A DNA stretch of 19,622 nucleotides, taken from positions 1-19,622 of the forward strand of contig JACQNH010000006.1 in NCBI GenBank assembly GCA_016203175.1. Direction: 5' to 3'. This DNA comes from Candidatus Woesearchaeota archaeon (GTDB taxonomy: Archaea; Nanobdellota; Nanobdellia; SCGC-AAA011-G17; JACQNH01). The translations under genes and the position numbers were made by a program. This document shows, piece after piece, positions 13,315 to 19,622 of the stretch. The notes below the pieces were generated by a model, which was given only the letters and a program-made list of their open reading frames with translations, did no database searches and had not been told where the DNA came from. Position 1 is the first letter of the stretch, and each line of letters starts with the position of its first letter.

Positions 13315-13417
13315 GCCCGAGTAGCTCAGTCTGGAACTTTGAAATGGAAAATTGAGTAGCTGCTTCGTATCTTAGAGAAAAAGCAGTTGGTCGCAGGTTC
13401 AAATCCTGCCTCGGGCT
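13315..13417 (+). tRNA. tRNA-Thr (CGU) with insertions in D-loop and anticodon loop
   Basis: The ends form a perfect acceptor stem GCCCGAG (13315-13321) with CTCGGGC (13410-13416), with U73 at 13417 and no encoded CCA. The T-arm is GCAGG-TTCAAAT-CCTGC (13393-13409). The anticodon stem is GCTGC (13359-13363) with GCAGT (13383-13387). The loop is 19 nt rather than 7; removing 12 nt after A13369 leaves TTCGTAA, anticodon CGT, so the intron is at the canonical 37/38 site. The D-stem GCTC (13324-13327) pairs with GAGT (13354-13357) only across a 26-nt loop, about 17 nt too long. Without both extras the tRNA is a normal 74 nt. G1-C72, C2-G71 and U73 agree with archaeal threonine tRNA. Confidence 0.8.
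13370..13381 (+). other. Probable 12-nt tRNA intron at position 37/38
   Basis: These 12 nt enlarge the anticodon loop of tRNA-Thr at the usual archaeal intron site. T-T-C of the loop (13364-13366) can pair with G-A-A (13377-13379), leaving three-base bulges on each side as in a relaxed bulge-helix-bulge. The fourth central pair would be G-A. The run of A residues makes the 3' boundary uncertain by one or two bases. Confidence 0.55.
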
Positions 13418-14090
13418 AATTATCTTGTTTAGATTTTTCTTTTAACCAATCTTCAACTAAATCTTGATTAATAATACCTAACAAAGGCATTACTAAGAAT
13501 ATTAAAGAATAAGATCTTATTAAATTTTCTTCTGAACCGCTTTGTTTATATTTGTATAGTTCTTCTTTTGATCTAAGATTTAATGCTTCTTTTAATCTTT
13601 CAGGAATTTGTTTTTCTGTTAATCTAAATCTAAAATAAAATTTAGGTCTTTCTCTTATATCTTTAGGCGAATCTGAAAATGTAAGTTCTGCAATTCTTCT
13701 TTCTAGTTTATAGAATGCTTTTGTTTTTCTTTCTGGTAATTTATTATTTTTACCGGTATAGCATAAGTTTATTAGTGATTCGTCAACGAGAAATCTTGGG
13801 TTTAATTCACTTATCTGATCTTGATAAGTAGAAGCTAAATAAATAAATCTTTTAAGGTGTTGCTGGTATCTATTCCAATTTCCATTTGAATTCATTAGGG
13901 GGAATACTGTACTTATTACTGTATATGCAACCATATAAGCTGCGCAATTAAAATTTCCATTTTGGGAACTTAAGGCTTGTTCTAATAATAATTCTGCATT
14001 TGGTAAGTATTTAGTTAAATCTTCAAATCTAGGTTCTTCCTGACGCATTAATTCTAGGGATTTAATCTTCTCAATTAAATTAGTTTTCAT
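13416..14090 (-). CDS. Hypothetical soluble helical protein
   Basis: This 224-residue protein was not recognised. It is mostly alpha-helical, with charged ends and a hydrophobic patch around AAYMVAYTVISTVFPLM (50-66), plus a later segment SLIFLVMPLLGIIN (about 195-208). There is no signal peptide. Its ATG overlaps the end of the MscS-like gene by 11 bases, so it is the second gene of that operon and is probably translationally coupled. Its TAG overlaps the last two bases of the tRNA-Thr gene on the other strand. A cytosolic partner of the channel is possible but unsupported. Confidence 0.6.
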   Translation of the reverse strand: MKTNLIEKIKSLELMRQEEPRFEDLTKYLPNAELLLEQALSSQNGNFNCAAYMVAYTVISTVFPLMNSNGNWNRYQQHLKRFIYLASTYQDQISELNPRFLVDESLINLCYTGKNNKLPERKTKAFYKLERRIAELTFSDSPKDIRERPKFYFRFRLTEKQIPERLKEALNLRSKEELYKYKQSGSEENLIRSYSLIFLVMPLLGIINQDLVEDWLKEKSKQDN

Positions 14091-14625
14091 TTTTTCTTAT
14101 AATAACCCTATTTTTAAGCAATATGGAATTTGGGATAAAAATAATTTCCTTGCCTGCTTTGATTTTAGTCTCCAATAAAGAAACTGAAATTACTGTGCCC
14201 CTTATGTTATTTACTTTTAATCTTATACCTTTTCTTATGTTACCTTTGCTATAGATTATAAAACCAGCGATTATATTAGGGATAAAATCTTTTAATGATA
14301 GTATAAGAATTATTGTTATAACCACTAAGATAAACATCAGGACAATATCCAAAGTTGTTGACCCTAAACCAATTTGATCTAAAGCGAATAAAACTGCAAT
14401 AAAGTAGATAATCCAACTGACTATTTTTGAGGCTAGATTTTCTAAAGGAAGACTAACATTCAATAAATCTTTTATAATTTTATCCAATTCTATTTCTTTA
14501 GTTAATCTTTTAATTGCCCTACCTATTATTCTTCCTATTAAAATCCCTGCTAAAATAATAACTATAACTACTCCAAATTTCAGTACACCTTGGCTTAAAC
14601 CAAAATTATTAAGTATCTCAGGCAT
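14080..14625 (-). CDS. Minimal MscS-family mechanosensitive channel-like protein
   Basis: MscS-type channels open under membrane tension to release solutes. The 181-residue protein has three hydrophobic segments (about 14-35, 63-85, 90-115). The pore-lining region runs into LKDFIPNIIAGFIIY, matching the TM3 end of MscS. A beta-domain follows with GIRLKVNNIRGTVISVSLLETKI and the IFIPNSILL signature (family IIPNS). It stops soon afterwards, so the large C-terminal alpha/beta cage of E. coli MscS is absent. The ATG has a TATA box about 26 nt upstream. Whether it gates by tension is unknown. Confidence 0.78.
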   Translation of the reverse strand: MPEILNNFGLSQGVLKFGVVIVIILAGILIGRIIGRAIKRLTKEIELDKIIKDLLNVSLPLENLASKIVSWIIYFIAVLFALDQIGLGSTTLDIVLMFILVVITIILILSLKDFIPNIIAGFIIYSKGNIRKGIRLKVNNIRGTVISVSLLETKIKAGKEIIFIPNSILLKNRVIIRKNEN

Positions 14626-14646
14626 ATGAACCTTAGGTTATAGTGT

Positions 14647-14656
14647 CTTTAAAAAT
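14647..14656 (-). promoter_or_regulatory. TATA box of MscS-like operon
   Basis: ATTTTTAAAG on the minus strand, centred about 26 nt from the ATG at 14625. It faces the promoter at 14694-14701 in a short divergent region. Confidence 0.45.
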
Positions 14657-14693
14657 CTATCTTAACAAGTCTTAAAATAGCACAAAAGAAAGT

Positions 14694-14701
14694 TTTAAAT
14701 A
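14694..14701 (+). promoter_or_regulatory. TATA box deciding the start of the envelope protein
   Basis: TTTAAATA, centred 26-27 nt before ATG 14724. This favours the second of two nearby in-frame ATGs (14718 and 14724). Confidence 0.5.
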
Positions 14702-14723
14702 CGTAATTTCTTAATTAATGCTG

Positions 14724-16151
14724 ATGAAAAAAGTCATAATACTAGCTTTAGTTATTCTGTTATTAAGTACAATTGTAACAGCAAAAGAGATTCCTAAATT
14801 AGAGATTTCAAAAGTAGCTCCTTTAAATGAGGGTAGACAAGGAAAACCAGCTTTTTTTGAGTTTACTATTAAAAATAATCAAGCTTTTACTGATATTTTT
14901 ACGATAAAACCTGATGAAGCATTTATTGCGCCTTTATCAAATATATTCAAATCTGTAATTATAACCCCAGAACAAATAGAAATTGGAACTGGAAAAGAAA
15001 AAACTATAAAAGTTGAAGTAAATTTATTTGATGATATAAAGCCAAATAAGAATTACATTACCCAAATTGATATAAATTCTGTTAAAACCCCATCATTGCA
15101 AGAAACAGTAAGGATTACAGTAAATTTATTTGCCGCAGATGATATATTCGGATTAAAATCTTTACTTCCTGAAGAAGGTGTACTTCCTGGAATTGGTGTC
15201 CCTATAAAAGTCGAAATTAAAAACACCTTAAATGCTGAATTTAAAGATATTGAAATAGAAGTTGAAATTGAAGGTAAAAATTTTAAAGATAAAGTAATAG
15301 AGACTTTAAATTTTGAAAAACAAGAAGTTAAGACTAAGGATTTCTTATTTAATTTTGGTTCTTTAGTAGCCCCTGGAACTTATAATTTAATAATAAAAGC
15401 TTTAGAAGATAAAGCAGTAAAGGGCTTGTATGAGGGAAGTTTTGAACTATTACCAAATTATAATGTAGAAGAAAAAGTTGAGAAGGAATCTAATTTTTTA
15501 AAAGGAAAGATTATAGTTACTAAAAAAAATAATGGTAATTTTCCTGTAGAAGAGAATTTTCAAATGGAAAGAAGCTTAATAACTGATTTTTTTATAAAAA
15601 CTAGTATTGAAAGGAAGATTATAAATGATAAAAATACCTGGGTTTTTTTGATTAAACCAAATGAAGAGTTTAAATTAATAATAGAGAAGAGTTACAGATC
15701 ATTCTTTTTAGGTTTATTGATAGCTATTGTTTTAATAATAGTTTTGTATTACACATTAAGAAAAGAGATTACAATTAAAAAATCTGTAATAAAAATTAAA
15801 GAGTATCAAAATGCAATTGAAATTAAAGTTTTGGTGCATGTTAAAAATAATCTTAAAAGAGACATAGAAAATTTGAAAATAGTTGATATTGTGCCTCATT
15901 TAGTAAAACCTACTGGTGAATTTTCCACATTGAAACCTAATAAAATAATTAGGGGGGAAGCAGGTATTAAATTAGTTTGGGAGCTTCCTGTTTTGACATC
16001 CAAAGAAGAAAGGATTATTGGATATAAAGCAACTACAAGATTAAATATTGTTGGAAAGTTAGCATTACCCCCAGCAGCTACATTATACGAAAGTGACGGG
16101 AAAACAATAAAGATAAAATCAAATAGATTGGTTTTAAGCAATTTTGGTTAA
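14724..16151 (+). CDS. Secreted membrane-anchored envelope protein
   Basis: This 475-residue protein was not matched to a named family. It begins with a classical Sec signal (MKKVIILALVILLLSTIVTA, cleavage expected after A20). A large extracytoplasmic part of beta-sandwich character follows: segments such as FEFTIKNNQAF and VKVEVNLF resemble CARDB-like or NPCBM-associated modules. A membrane helix lies at about 326-345 (FFLGLLIAIVLIIVLYYTL). Beyond it, a cytoplasmic domain of about 125 residues has NLKIVDIVPHLV and further on KLVWELPVL, similar to bacterial DUF11-type repeats. ATG 14724 was chosen from the promoter position. Its stop overlaps the convergent gene's stop in the shared TTAA. Confidence 0.7.
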   Translation: MKKVIILALVILLLSTIVTAKEIPKLEISKVAPLNEGRQGKPAFFEFTIKNNQAFTDIFTIKPDEAFIAPLSNIFKSVIITPEQIEIGTGKEKTIKVEVNLFDDIKPNKNYITQIDINSVKTPSLQETVRITVNLFAADDIFGLKSLLPEEGVLPGIGVPIKVEIKNTLNAEFKDIEIEVEIEGKNFKDKVIETLNFEKQEVKTKDFLFNFGSLVAPGTYNLIIKALEDKAVKGLYEGSFELLPNYNVEEKVEKESNFLKGKIIVTKKNNGNFPVEENFQMERSLITDFFIKTSIERKIINDKNTWVFLIKPNEEFKLIIEKSYRSFFLGLLIAIVLIIVLYYTLRKEITIKKSVIKIKEYQNAIEIKVLVHVKNNLKRDIENLKIVDIVPHLVKPTGEFSTLKPNKIIRGEAGIKLVWELPVLTSKEERIIGYKATTRLNIVGKLALPPAATLYESDGKTIKIKSNRLVLSNFG

Positions 16152-16600
16152 ATTTTACTTTTAAATTTATTTAAACAAATAGATTCAAATTTACTGAATT
16201 CGCATATTCTTTCATTATTATAGTTAAAAGCAATAGTTGAGATTGTATCTGTGGAGCATTCTGCATACTGCTGTTCTTTCAAGCCTGAGCATTGTTCTTT
16301 AAGGATTTTATTTACATAAGACTCTTTAATGCCTCCGATCTCTCTTTCTTTCAAAATATTAAATCTGTTCATTGCAATGTAAGTTGAAATTACGACAACA
16401 AGTATTAACACTATAACTAAGCTTAATTTGAAGATGTTAGTTGATAAAAAGCCTGGTTTTTCCTGTAAGGATTCTACAAAAGCCTCATCAATTTCTCTTT
16501 TTGAGTAATGTTGTTTTAAAAGCTCTTTTTTTAATTGTTCTACTTTAAAGCCTCTTTTTTTACCTTCTACAAAATAATTAACTAAAGTTTTATTGTCCAT
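16148..16600 (-). CDS. Single-pass membrane protein with four-cysteine external domain
   Basis: This 150-residue protein was not recognised by name. A helical cytoplasmic N-terminus (MDNKTLVNYFVEGKKRGFK, then LLKQHYSKREIDEAF) resembles short helical modules found at the start of many DPANN membrane proteins. One membrane helix spans about 57-77. The C-terminal domain has four Cys (104, 115, 133, 142), likely two disulfides outside the cell. The start is ATG 16600 rather than an upstream GTG, because a TATA box (16623-16630) lies about 26 nt from it. It is convergent with the preceding envelope gene, sharing the last bases. Confidence 0.65.
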   Translation of the reverse strand: MDNKTLVNYFVEGKKRGFKVEQLKKELLKQHYSKREIDEAFVESLQEKPGFLSTNIFKLSLVIVLILVVVISTYIAMNRFNILKEREIGGIKESYVNKILKEQCSGLKEQQYAECSTDTISTIAFNYNNERICEFSKFESICLNKFKSKI

Positions 16601-16622
16601 TAATACCACTCTTAAATTAACT

Positions 16623-16630
16623 TATATAAA
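16623..16630 (-). promoter_or_regulatory. TATA box of the four-cysteine protein gene
   Basis: TTTATATA on the minus strand, centred 26-27 nt from ATG 16600. It rules out the GTG at 16609 as start. Confidence 0.55.
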
Positions 16631-16681
16631 GATTATTAGCCATTACGAAAGAGTTAATAAGCCAAAAAATTACTAAAGTTT

Positions 16682-17425
16682 ATGTTTATTAATAATATTG
16701 ATCCTATATTATTGAATCTAGGGCCTTTTGAAATTAGGTACTACGGGATTATATTTGCTTTAGGATTTTTAATAACATTATTCTATTTAAAATGGCAGAT
16801 TAAGAAAAAGAATTTACAATTAACAGAAGATCAATTAGATTCTTTGATTTTGTATTTAATTATATTTGTTGTTTTATTTTCTAGAGCTATACATGTAATT
16901 TTTTGGGAGCCTAGTTATTATTTTGAAAATCCATTGGAGATTTTAAAATTATGGAAGGGAGGGTTAGCGTTTTATGGGGGCTTACTTGGAGCAGCATTAG
17001 CTGTTTACTATTTCTGCAAAAAAAATAAATTTCCTGTTTTAAGATTAGCAGATTTCTTGATTATTCCAGCTACATTTGGTTTAGCTTTAGGTAGAATTGC
17101 AAATTTTATTAATGGAGAATTATATGGACCAATAACAAATTTACCCTGGTGTGTTCAATTTCAAGGCGTAGAGGGTTGTAGACACCCTTATCAGATTTAT
17201 AGTGCAATAAAAAGATTTTTGATTTTTACTTATCTGATTTTTATTGATAAAGCTAAACATAAAGACGGTTTTGTTTTTGCAAATTTTTTAATTCTAATAT
17301 CCATAGGAAGATTTTTATTGGATTTTTTAAGAGAGGATGTTACTGTTTTATCTTTGACACCAGGACAATATTTAAGTATTTTAGTTTTTATAATTGGAAT
17401 TTGGTTGTATAAAAAGACAAAATAG
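16682..17425 (+). CDS. lgt: Prolipoprotein diacylglyceryl transferase
   Basis: Lgt transfers a diacylglyceryl group from phospholipid to the lipobox cysteine, the first step of bacterial lipoprotein maturation. The 247-residue integral membrane protein has about seven hydrophobic segments. Signature motifs are present: YYG near residue 20, GGLAFYGGLLG (93-103), GRIANFINGELYG (137-149) with R138, N141 and E146, HPYQIYSA (168-175) and GRFLLDFLRED (209-219). The E. coli catalytic His103 position (SFHGG) is Tyr98 here, a change also recalled from some Gram-positive proteins. A weak TATA-like box lies about 26 nt upstream. The cupredoxin lipobox at 8547-8993 gives it a plausible substrate. Its 3' end abuts the convergent SDR gene. 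Confidence 0.92.
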   Translation: MFINNIDPILLNLGPFEIRYYGIIFALGFLITLFYLKWQIKKKNLQLTEDQLDSLILYLIIFVVLFSRAIHVIFWEPSYYFENPLEILKLWKGGLAFYGGLLGAALAVYYFCKKNKFPVLRLADFLIIPATFGLALGRIANFINGELYGPITNLPWCVQFQGVEGCRHPYQIYSAIKRFLIFTYLIFIDKAKHKDGFVFANFLILISIGRFLLDFLREDVTVLSLTPGQYLSILVFIIGIWLYKKTK

Positions 17426-18205
17426 TTATTTGGGTAATTTCTGGATATATTTCAAAGCCCATGGTAATAAAATTGCTTTACCTATTAATTTTAATTTATA
17501 TTTTGATGGAACAACAATTTCAAAATTTTCTTTTTTCATACCAATTAAAACTGCTTTACTAACTTCTTCTGGTTTTAGAATATTTTTGTGTCTTTCTTCA
17601 TGAGGAAATGAATCCCAAGAAGGATTATTAAAAAAATTAGTTTCAGTTGCAATTGGTAAAACAATACTAACTTTAATATTATGTGGTTTTAATTCGTGGT
17701 ATAAAACTTCTGAAAAACCATAAACTGCAAATTTACTTGCACAATAACCGCTTAAATTTGGAAAACCTACCCTTCCTGCAACAGAGCTTATATTTACAAT
17801 GTAACCTGAATGCTGTTTAACCATTACTTCAGAAACTTCTTTGCAAAAATTTACTGTTCCAAAAAAATTAACTTCTATTTGATCTCTTATTCCTTGGATA
17901 TTATTCTCTATAAAGCTACCATTTAAGCCAAAGCCTGCGCTATTAATTAAAATATCTATAGCATTAAAATTTTCATTAACGACTTTAACTAAATTTGCTA
18001 CTTTTTTAGTATCTGTAACATCACAGCTTGCAGCAATACTATTAGGAGAATATTTTTTAATTTCTTCCAGGGTTACTTTTAATTTGTCTTTATTTCTTGC
18101 AATTAAAATTACTGTAGCACCTTCTTTTGCTAGATCTACTGCAATAGCTTTACCTATACCACTACTTCCGCCTGTTATAACTGCAACTCTGTCTTTGAAA
18201 TCCAT
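17426..18205 (-). CDS. Short-chain dehydrogenase/reductase (SDR)
   Basis: This is a classical SDR that oxidises or reduces alcohol/ketone groups with NAD(P). The 259-residue protein shows the cofactor motif TGGSSGIG (11-18), R37 after strand 2 (suggesting NADP preference), the CDV segment (61-63), NSAG (88-91) in place of NNAG, N113, a serine in NISSVAG (138-144) and the YCASK catalytic motif (Y154, K158). The C-terminal hydrophobic stretch KLKLIGKAILLPWALKYI resembles SDRs acting on lipids or at membranes. A TATA box (18226-18233) lies about 24 nt from the ATG. The substrate is unknown. Confidence 0.9.
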   Translation of the reverse strand: MDFKDRVAVITGGSSGIGKAIAVDLAKEGATVILIARNKDKLKVTLEEIKKYSPNSIAASCDVTDTKKVANLVKVVNENFNAIDILINSAGFGLNGSFIENNIQGIRDQIEVNFFGTVNFCKEVSEVMVKQHSGYIVNISSVAGRVGFPNLSGYCASKFAVYGFSEVLYHELKPHNIKVSIVLPIATETNFFNNPSWDSFPHEERHKNILKPEEVSKAVLIGMKKENFEIVVPSKYKLKLIGKAILLPWALKYIQKLPK

Positions 18206-18225
18206 TAAATTGTCTCAGTGTATTA

Positions 18226-18233
18226 ATTTAAAA
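18226..18233 (-). promoter_or_regulatory. TATA box of SDR gene
   Basis: TTTTAAAT on the minus strand, centred about 24-25 nt from the ATG at 18205. Confidence 0.5.
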
Positions 18234-18257
18234 GGTTTGTTGTGGGGTAAAATAGAA

Positions 18258-19439
18258 TCAAAGTTTAATATATTTAATATTGTCCTTTACATTAGGTAGT
18301 TTAAATAAATACTTTAAAAATTCATTTAGAGTTAGGTACTTTCTTTTGATATAAGAAAAACTTCTTCCTTTTTCTATTAAAACTTTTTTATGCTTTGATT
18401 TAAACCTTTCAAAGTCATCTTTAAATTTTATTGGTGGACCAGATTTTTTAATTAAAGGCTTTAACTTTTTTTCTTTTAATAAAAACCAATAAGTTCCATT
18501 TTTACCATCCCACTTCCAACCTGAATTTTTAACATTATAACCTTCTAAATTTAATTGCATTTCAATAAATTTTAAGGCTTTAACAAATTTAGCACCTGCA
18601 ATATCTTTTTTTCCTTTTAAACTTTCAAATTGAATTTTTAAAGCGTCCTTAGAAATCTTTTCTTCTTTTAATTCAAAAAATTTCTCAGAAGGATTTTTTA
18701 ATAATTCTTTGCATATTTTAATAAATTTATCATATTTTTCTTTTGATAAAGCTGCTGCAGCATTTCTATCTTTTTGGACTGGATCTATGAATATTAAAGG
18801 TCCTAATTTAGATTCATTTAAATTTTTAACATCTTCCTTATTTCCAATTATTGTTTGTGAAGACCATTTTGAAGCAGCTTTTATTAGATTTTTAAATCCT
18901 TTATAGTGAATAACTAATAATTCTAGAATATAACCTGAAAACCCACTAATATAAGATTCTGCACCATAAACATTATTGGCTTTTGCAAATGCTTTAGCTA
19001 GACGCATATCGTCATTCAACCTATGCTTTGAAACATAATCCACATGCAATTTTGAAACATCTGTAATATTTTTAGCTTCTTCACTTTTTTTAATGTCTAA
19101 TATTGGAATAGCTTCTACTGTGTAATTTTTATATTTAATTTGAAAATAATCTCTTGAGCCATGCAATAAAGATACATTATTAAATTTCTTTTTTAAGGCG
19201 GTTTTAAGAAGATTAGAGATTTTTTTATCATTGTCTTTAAATTTATTATAGTTAAATCTCACATAAATATCAATTTCGCTACTTCCTTTTAACCATGTAT
19301 TTTTTGCTCCAGAACCCCCTAAACTTACACTAGCATCTTTTATTTTTATTTTATTTAAGATAACATTTACAATAGCTTTAAGATTCGCTTCCTCTTTTTT
19401 ATCTGGTTTTATTTTTGCTAATATTTTAGTGAAATCCAT
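18258..19439 (-). CDS. cca: Archaeal class I CCA-adding tRNA nucleotidyltransferase
   Basis: This enzyme adds the 3' CCA end to tRNAs without a nucleic-acid template. The 393-residue protein has the class I core GGSGAKNTWLKGSSEIDIYV (41-60), with E55 and D57 equivalent to the archaeal catalytic Glu/Asp pair (E59/D61 in A. fulgidus). The third carboxylate, usually Asp in a DVVP-type motif, appears as E109 in VEAIP. AESYISGFSGY and PVQKDRNAAAALS are further family motifs, and the C-terminal basic RNA-binding region is present. Its length is slightly below A. fulgidus CCA. A TATA box sits about 26 nt from the ATG. The end of a transposon lies just upstream (19482). Confidence 0.95.
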   Translation of the reverse strand: MDFTKILAKIKPDKKEEANLKAIVNVILNKIKIKDASVSLGGSGAKNTWLKGSSEIDIYVRFNYNKFKDNDKKISNLLKTALKKKFNNVSLLHGSRDYFQIKYKNYTVEAIPILDIKKSEEAKNITDVSKLHVDYVSKHRLNDDMRLAKAFAKANNVYGAESYISGFSGYILELLVIHYKGFKNLIKAASKWSSQTIIGNKEDVKNLNESKLGPLIFIDPVQKDRNAAAALSKEKYDKFIKICKELLKNPSEKFFELKEEKISKDALKIQFESLKGKKDIAGAKFVKALKFIEMQLNLEGYNVKNSGWKWDGKNGTYWFLLKEKKLKPLIKKSGPPIKFKDDFERFKSKHKKVLIEKGRSFSYIKRKYLTLNEFLKYLFKLPNVKDNIKYIKL

Positions 19440-19461
19440 AAAATTGTAATAAAGATTTAGA

Positions 19462-19469
19462 TTATATAT
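19462..19469 (-). promoter_or_regulatory. TATA box of cca
   Basis: ATATATAA on the minus strand, centred about 26 nt from the cca ATG. The transposon end begins only about 12 bp further upstream, so the upstream part of this promoter lies inside or next to the element. Confidence 0.55.
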
Positions 19470-19481
19470 ATTTCTATTAAC

Positions 19482-19622
19482 TGTAGAGTCCCGATATTTT
19501 TTCGTTTTTTCATTTGAACATCATCCCGATTAGGCATTCAGGTCTCAACTTTCGCTGGAATGCATCGTTTGGGGTTTCTCCCCATTCCAGTTTTAATGCA
19601 CCATGAAGTCTTTTATTATACC
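19482..19622 (-). mobile_element. End of an IS element, truncated by window edge
   Basis: The sequence from TGTAGAGTCCCGATATTTTT to the right edge is clearly richer in G+C than the surrounding genes. It holds the 3' end of a DDE transposase gene, whose stop is 28 bp from the TGT. TG...CA termini and this layout are usual for IS481/IS3-like elements, so 19482 is probably the outer end of a terminal inverted repeat. The other end and target duplication are outside the window. Confidence 0.6.
19510..19622 (-). CDS. DDE integrase-core transposase, C-terminal fragment
   Basis: Only the last 36 residues are in the window. They begin YNKRLHGALKLEWGETPNDA and end RPECLIGMMFK before TGA. The YNxxRxHGAL...ETPxxAF pattern is the conserved tail of retroviral-type (rve) transposases such as IS481 and IS3 families, where it follows the catalytic Glu helix. 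The catalytic triad itself lies beyond the edge, so activity cannot be judged. The gene is read leftward, towards cca. IS481 is the more likely family but this is not certain from so short a piece. Confidence 0.7.
   Translation of the reverse strand, partial: YNKRLHGALKLEWGETPNDAFQRKLRPECLIGMMFK

Noticed and set aside
1..19622. CRISPR array, phage or defence island
   Set aside because: No regularly spaced direct repeats, Cas-like motifs, phage structural genes or integrase other than the edge IS fragment were seen; the only defence-like item is one toxin-antitoxin pair.

Overview
The window looks like chromosome from an AT-rich archaeon, most likely a DPANN lineage of the Woesearchaeota/Pacearchaeota/Nanoarchaeota type. 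Archaeal markers are RNA polymerase subunit Rpo7, Spt4, aIF2-gamma, an Fcf1-like PIN protein, an archaeal class I CCA-adding enzyme, a tRNA-Thr gene with extra sequence in its anticodon loop, and TATA boxes about 24-28 nt upstream of many start codons. Genes of bacterial character (gyrB-gyrA, RlmH, Lgt) sit among them. The placement is inference from gene content; no 16S rRNA gene is present.

Layout. 1-1476: stem-loops at the left edge, then a minus-strand information-processing block read PIN, rpo7, spt4, with an in-frame 46-codon extension behind the spt4 UGA. 1477-1738: divergent intergenic region. 1739-6797: plus-strand run gyrB, gyrA, rlmH, unknown gene. 6798-6933: promoter and a 22-residue acidic mini-ORF. 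6957-9729 (minus): class II aldolase-fold protein, a three-gene overlapping unit of a lipoprotein cupredoxin and two membrane proteins, and another membrane protein. 9782-12493 (minus): aIF2-gamma, then a DUF1385-DUF1461 membrane pair. 12592-13119 (plus): a DUF2683/RelE-type toxin-antitoxin pair. 13170-13417 (plus): a 47-residue zinc-ribbon protein and the unusual tRNA-Thr. 13416-14625 (minus): unknown protein and a minimal MscS-like channel. 14724-16600: two convergent envelope proteins. 16682-19439: Lgt, then a convergent SDR oxidoreductase and the CCA enzyme. From 19482 on, the end of a DDE transposon runs off the right edge.

How the parts fit. Two translation-initiation modes coexist: first genes of transcription units look leaderless (TATA centred about 26 nt before AUG), while at least two internal operon genes carry GGAGG Shine-Dalgarno sites. 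This pattern was used to choose starts for the cupredoxin, the two envelope proteins and the mini-ORF. The tRNA-Thr has no encoded CCA, so it depends on a CCA enzyme like the one encoded here. The cupredoxin has a lipobox and the window also encodes a canonical Lgt, so lipoprotein lipidation in this organism probably follows the bacterial-type route.

The observations most worth a second look are the UGA-C plus stem-loop behind spt4 followed by an open frame, the tRNA-Thr with insertions in both D-loop and anticodon loop, the cupredoxin and two-membrane-protein unit, the mini-ORF with a well-placed promoter, and Lgt in an archaeon. Most of the rest is ordinary housekeeping sequence.
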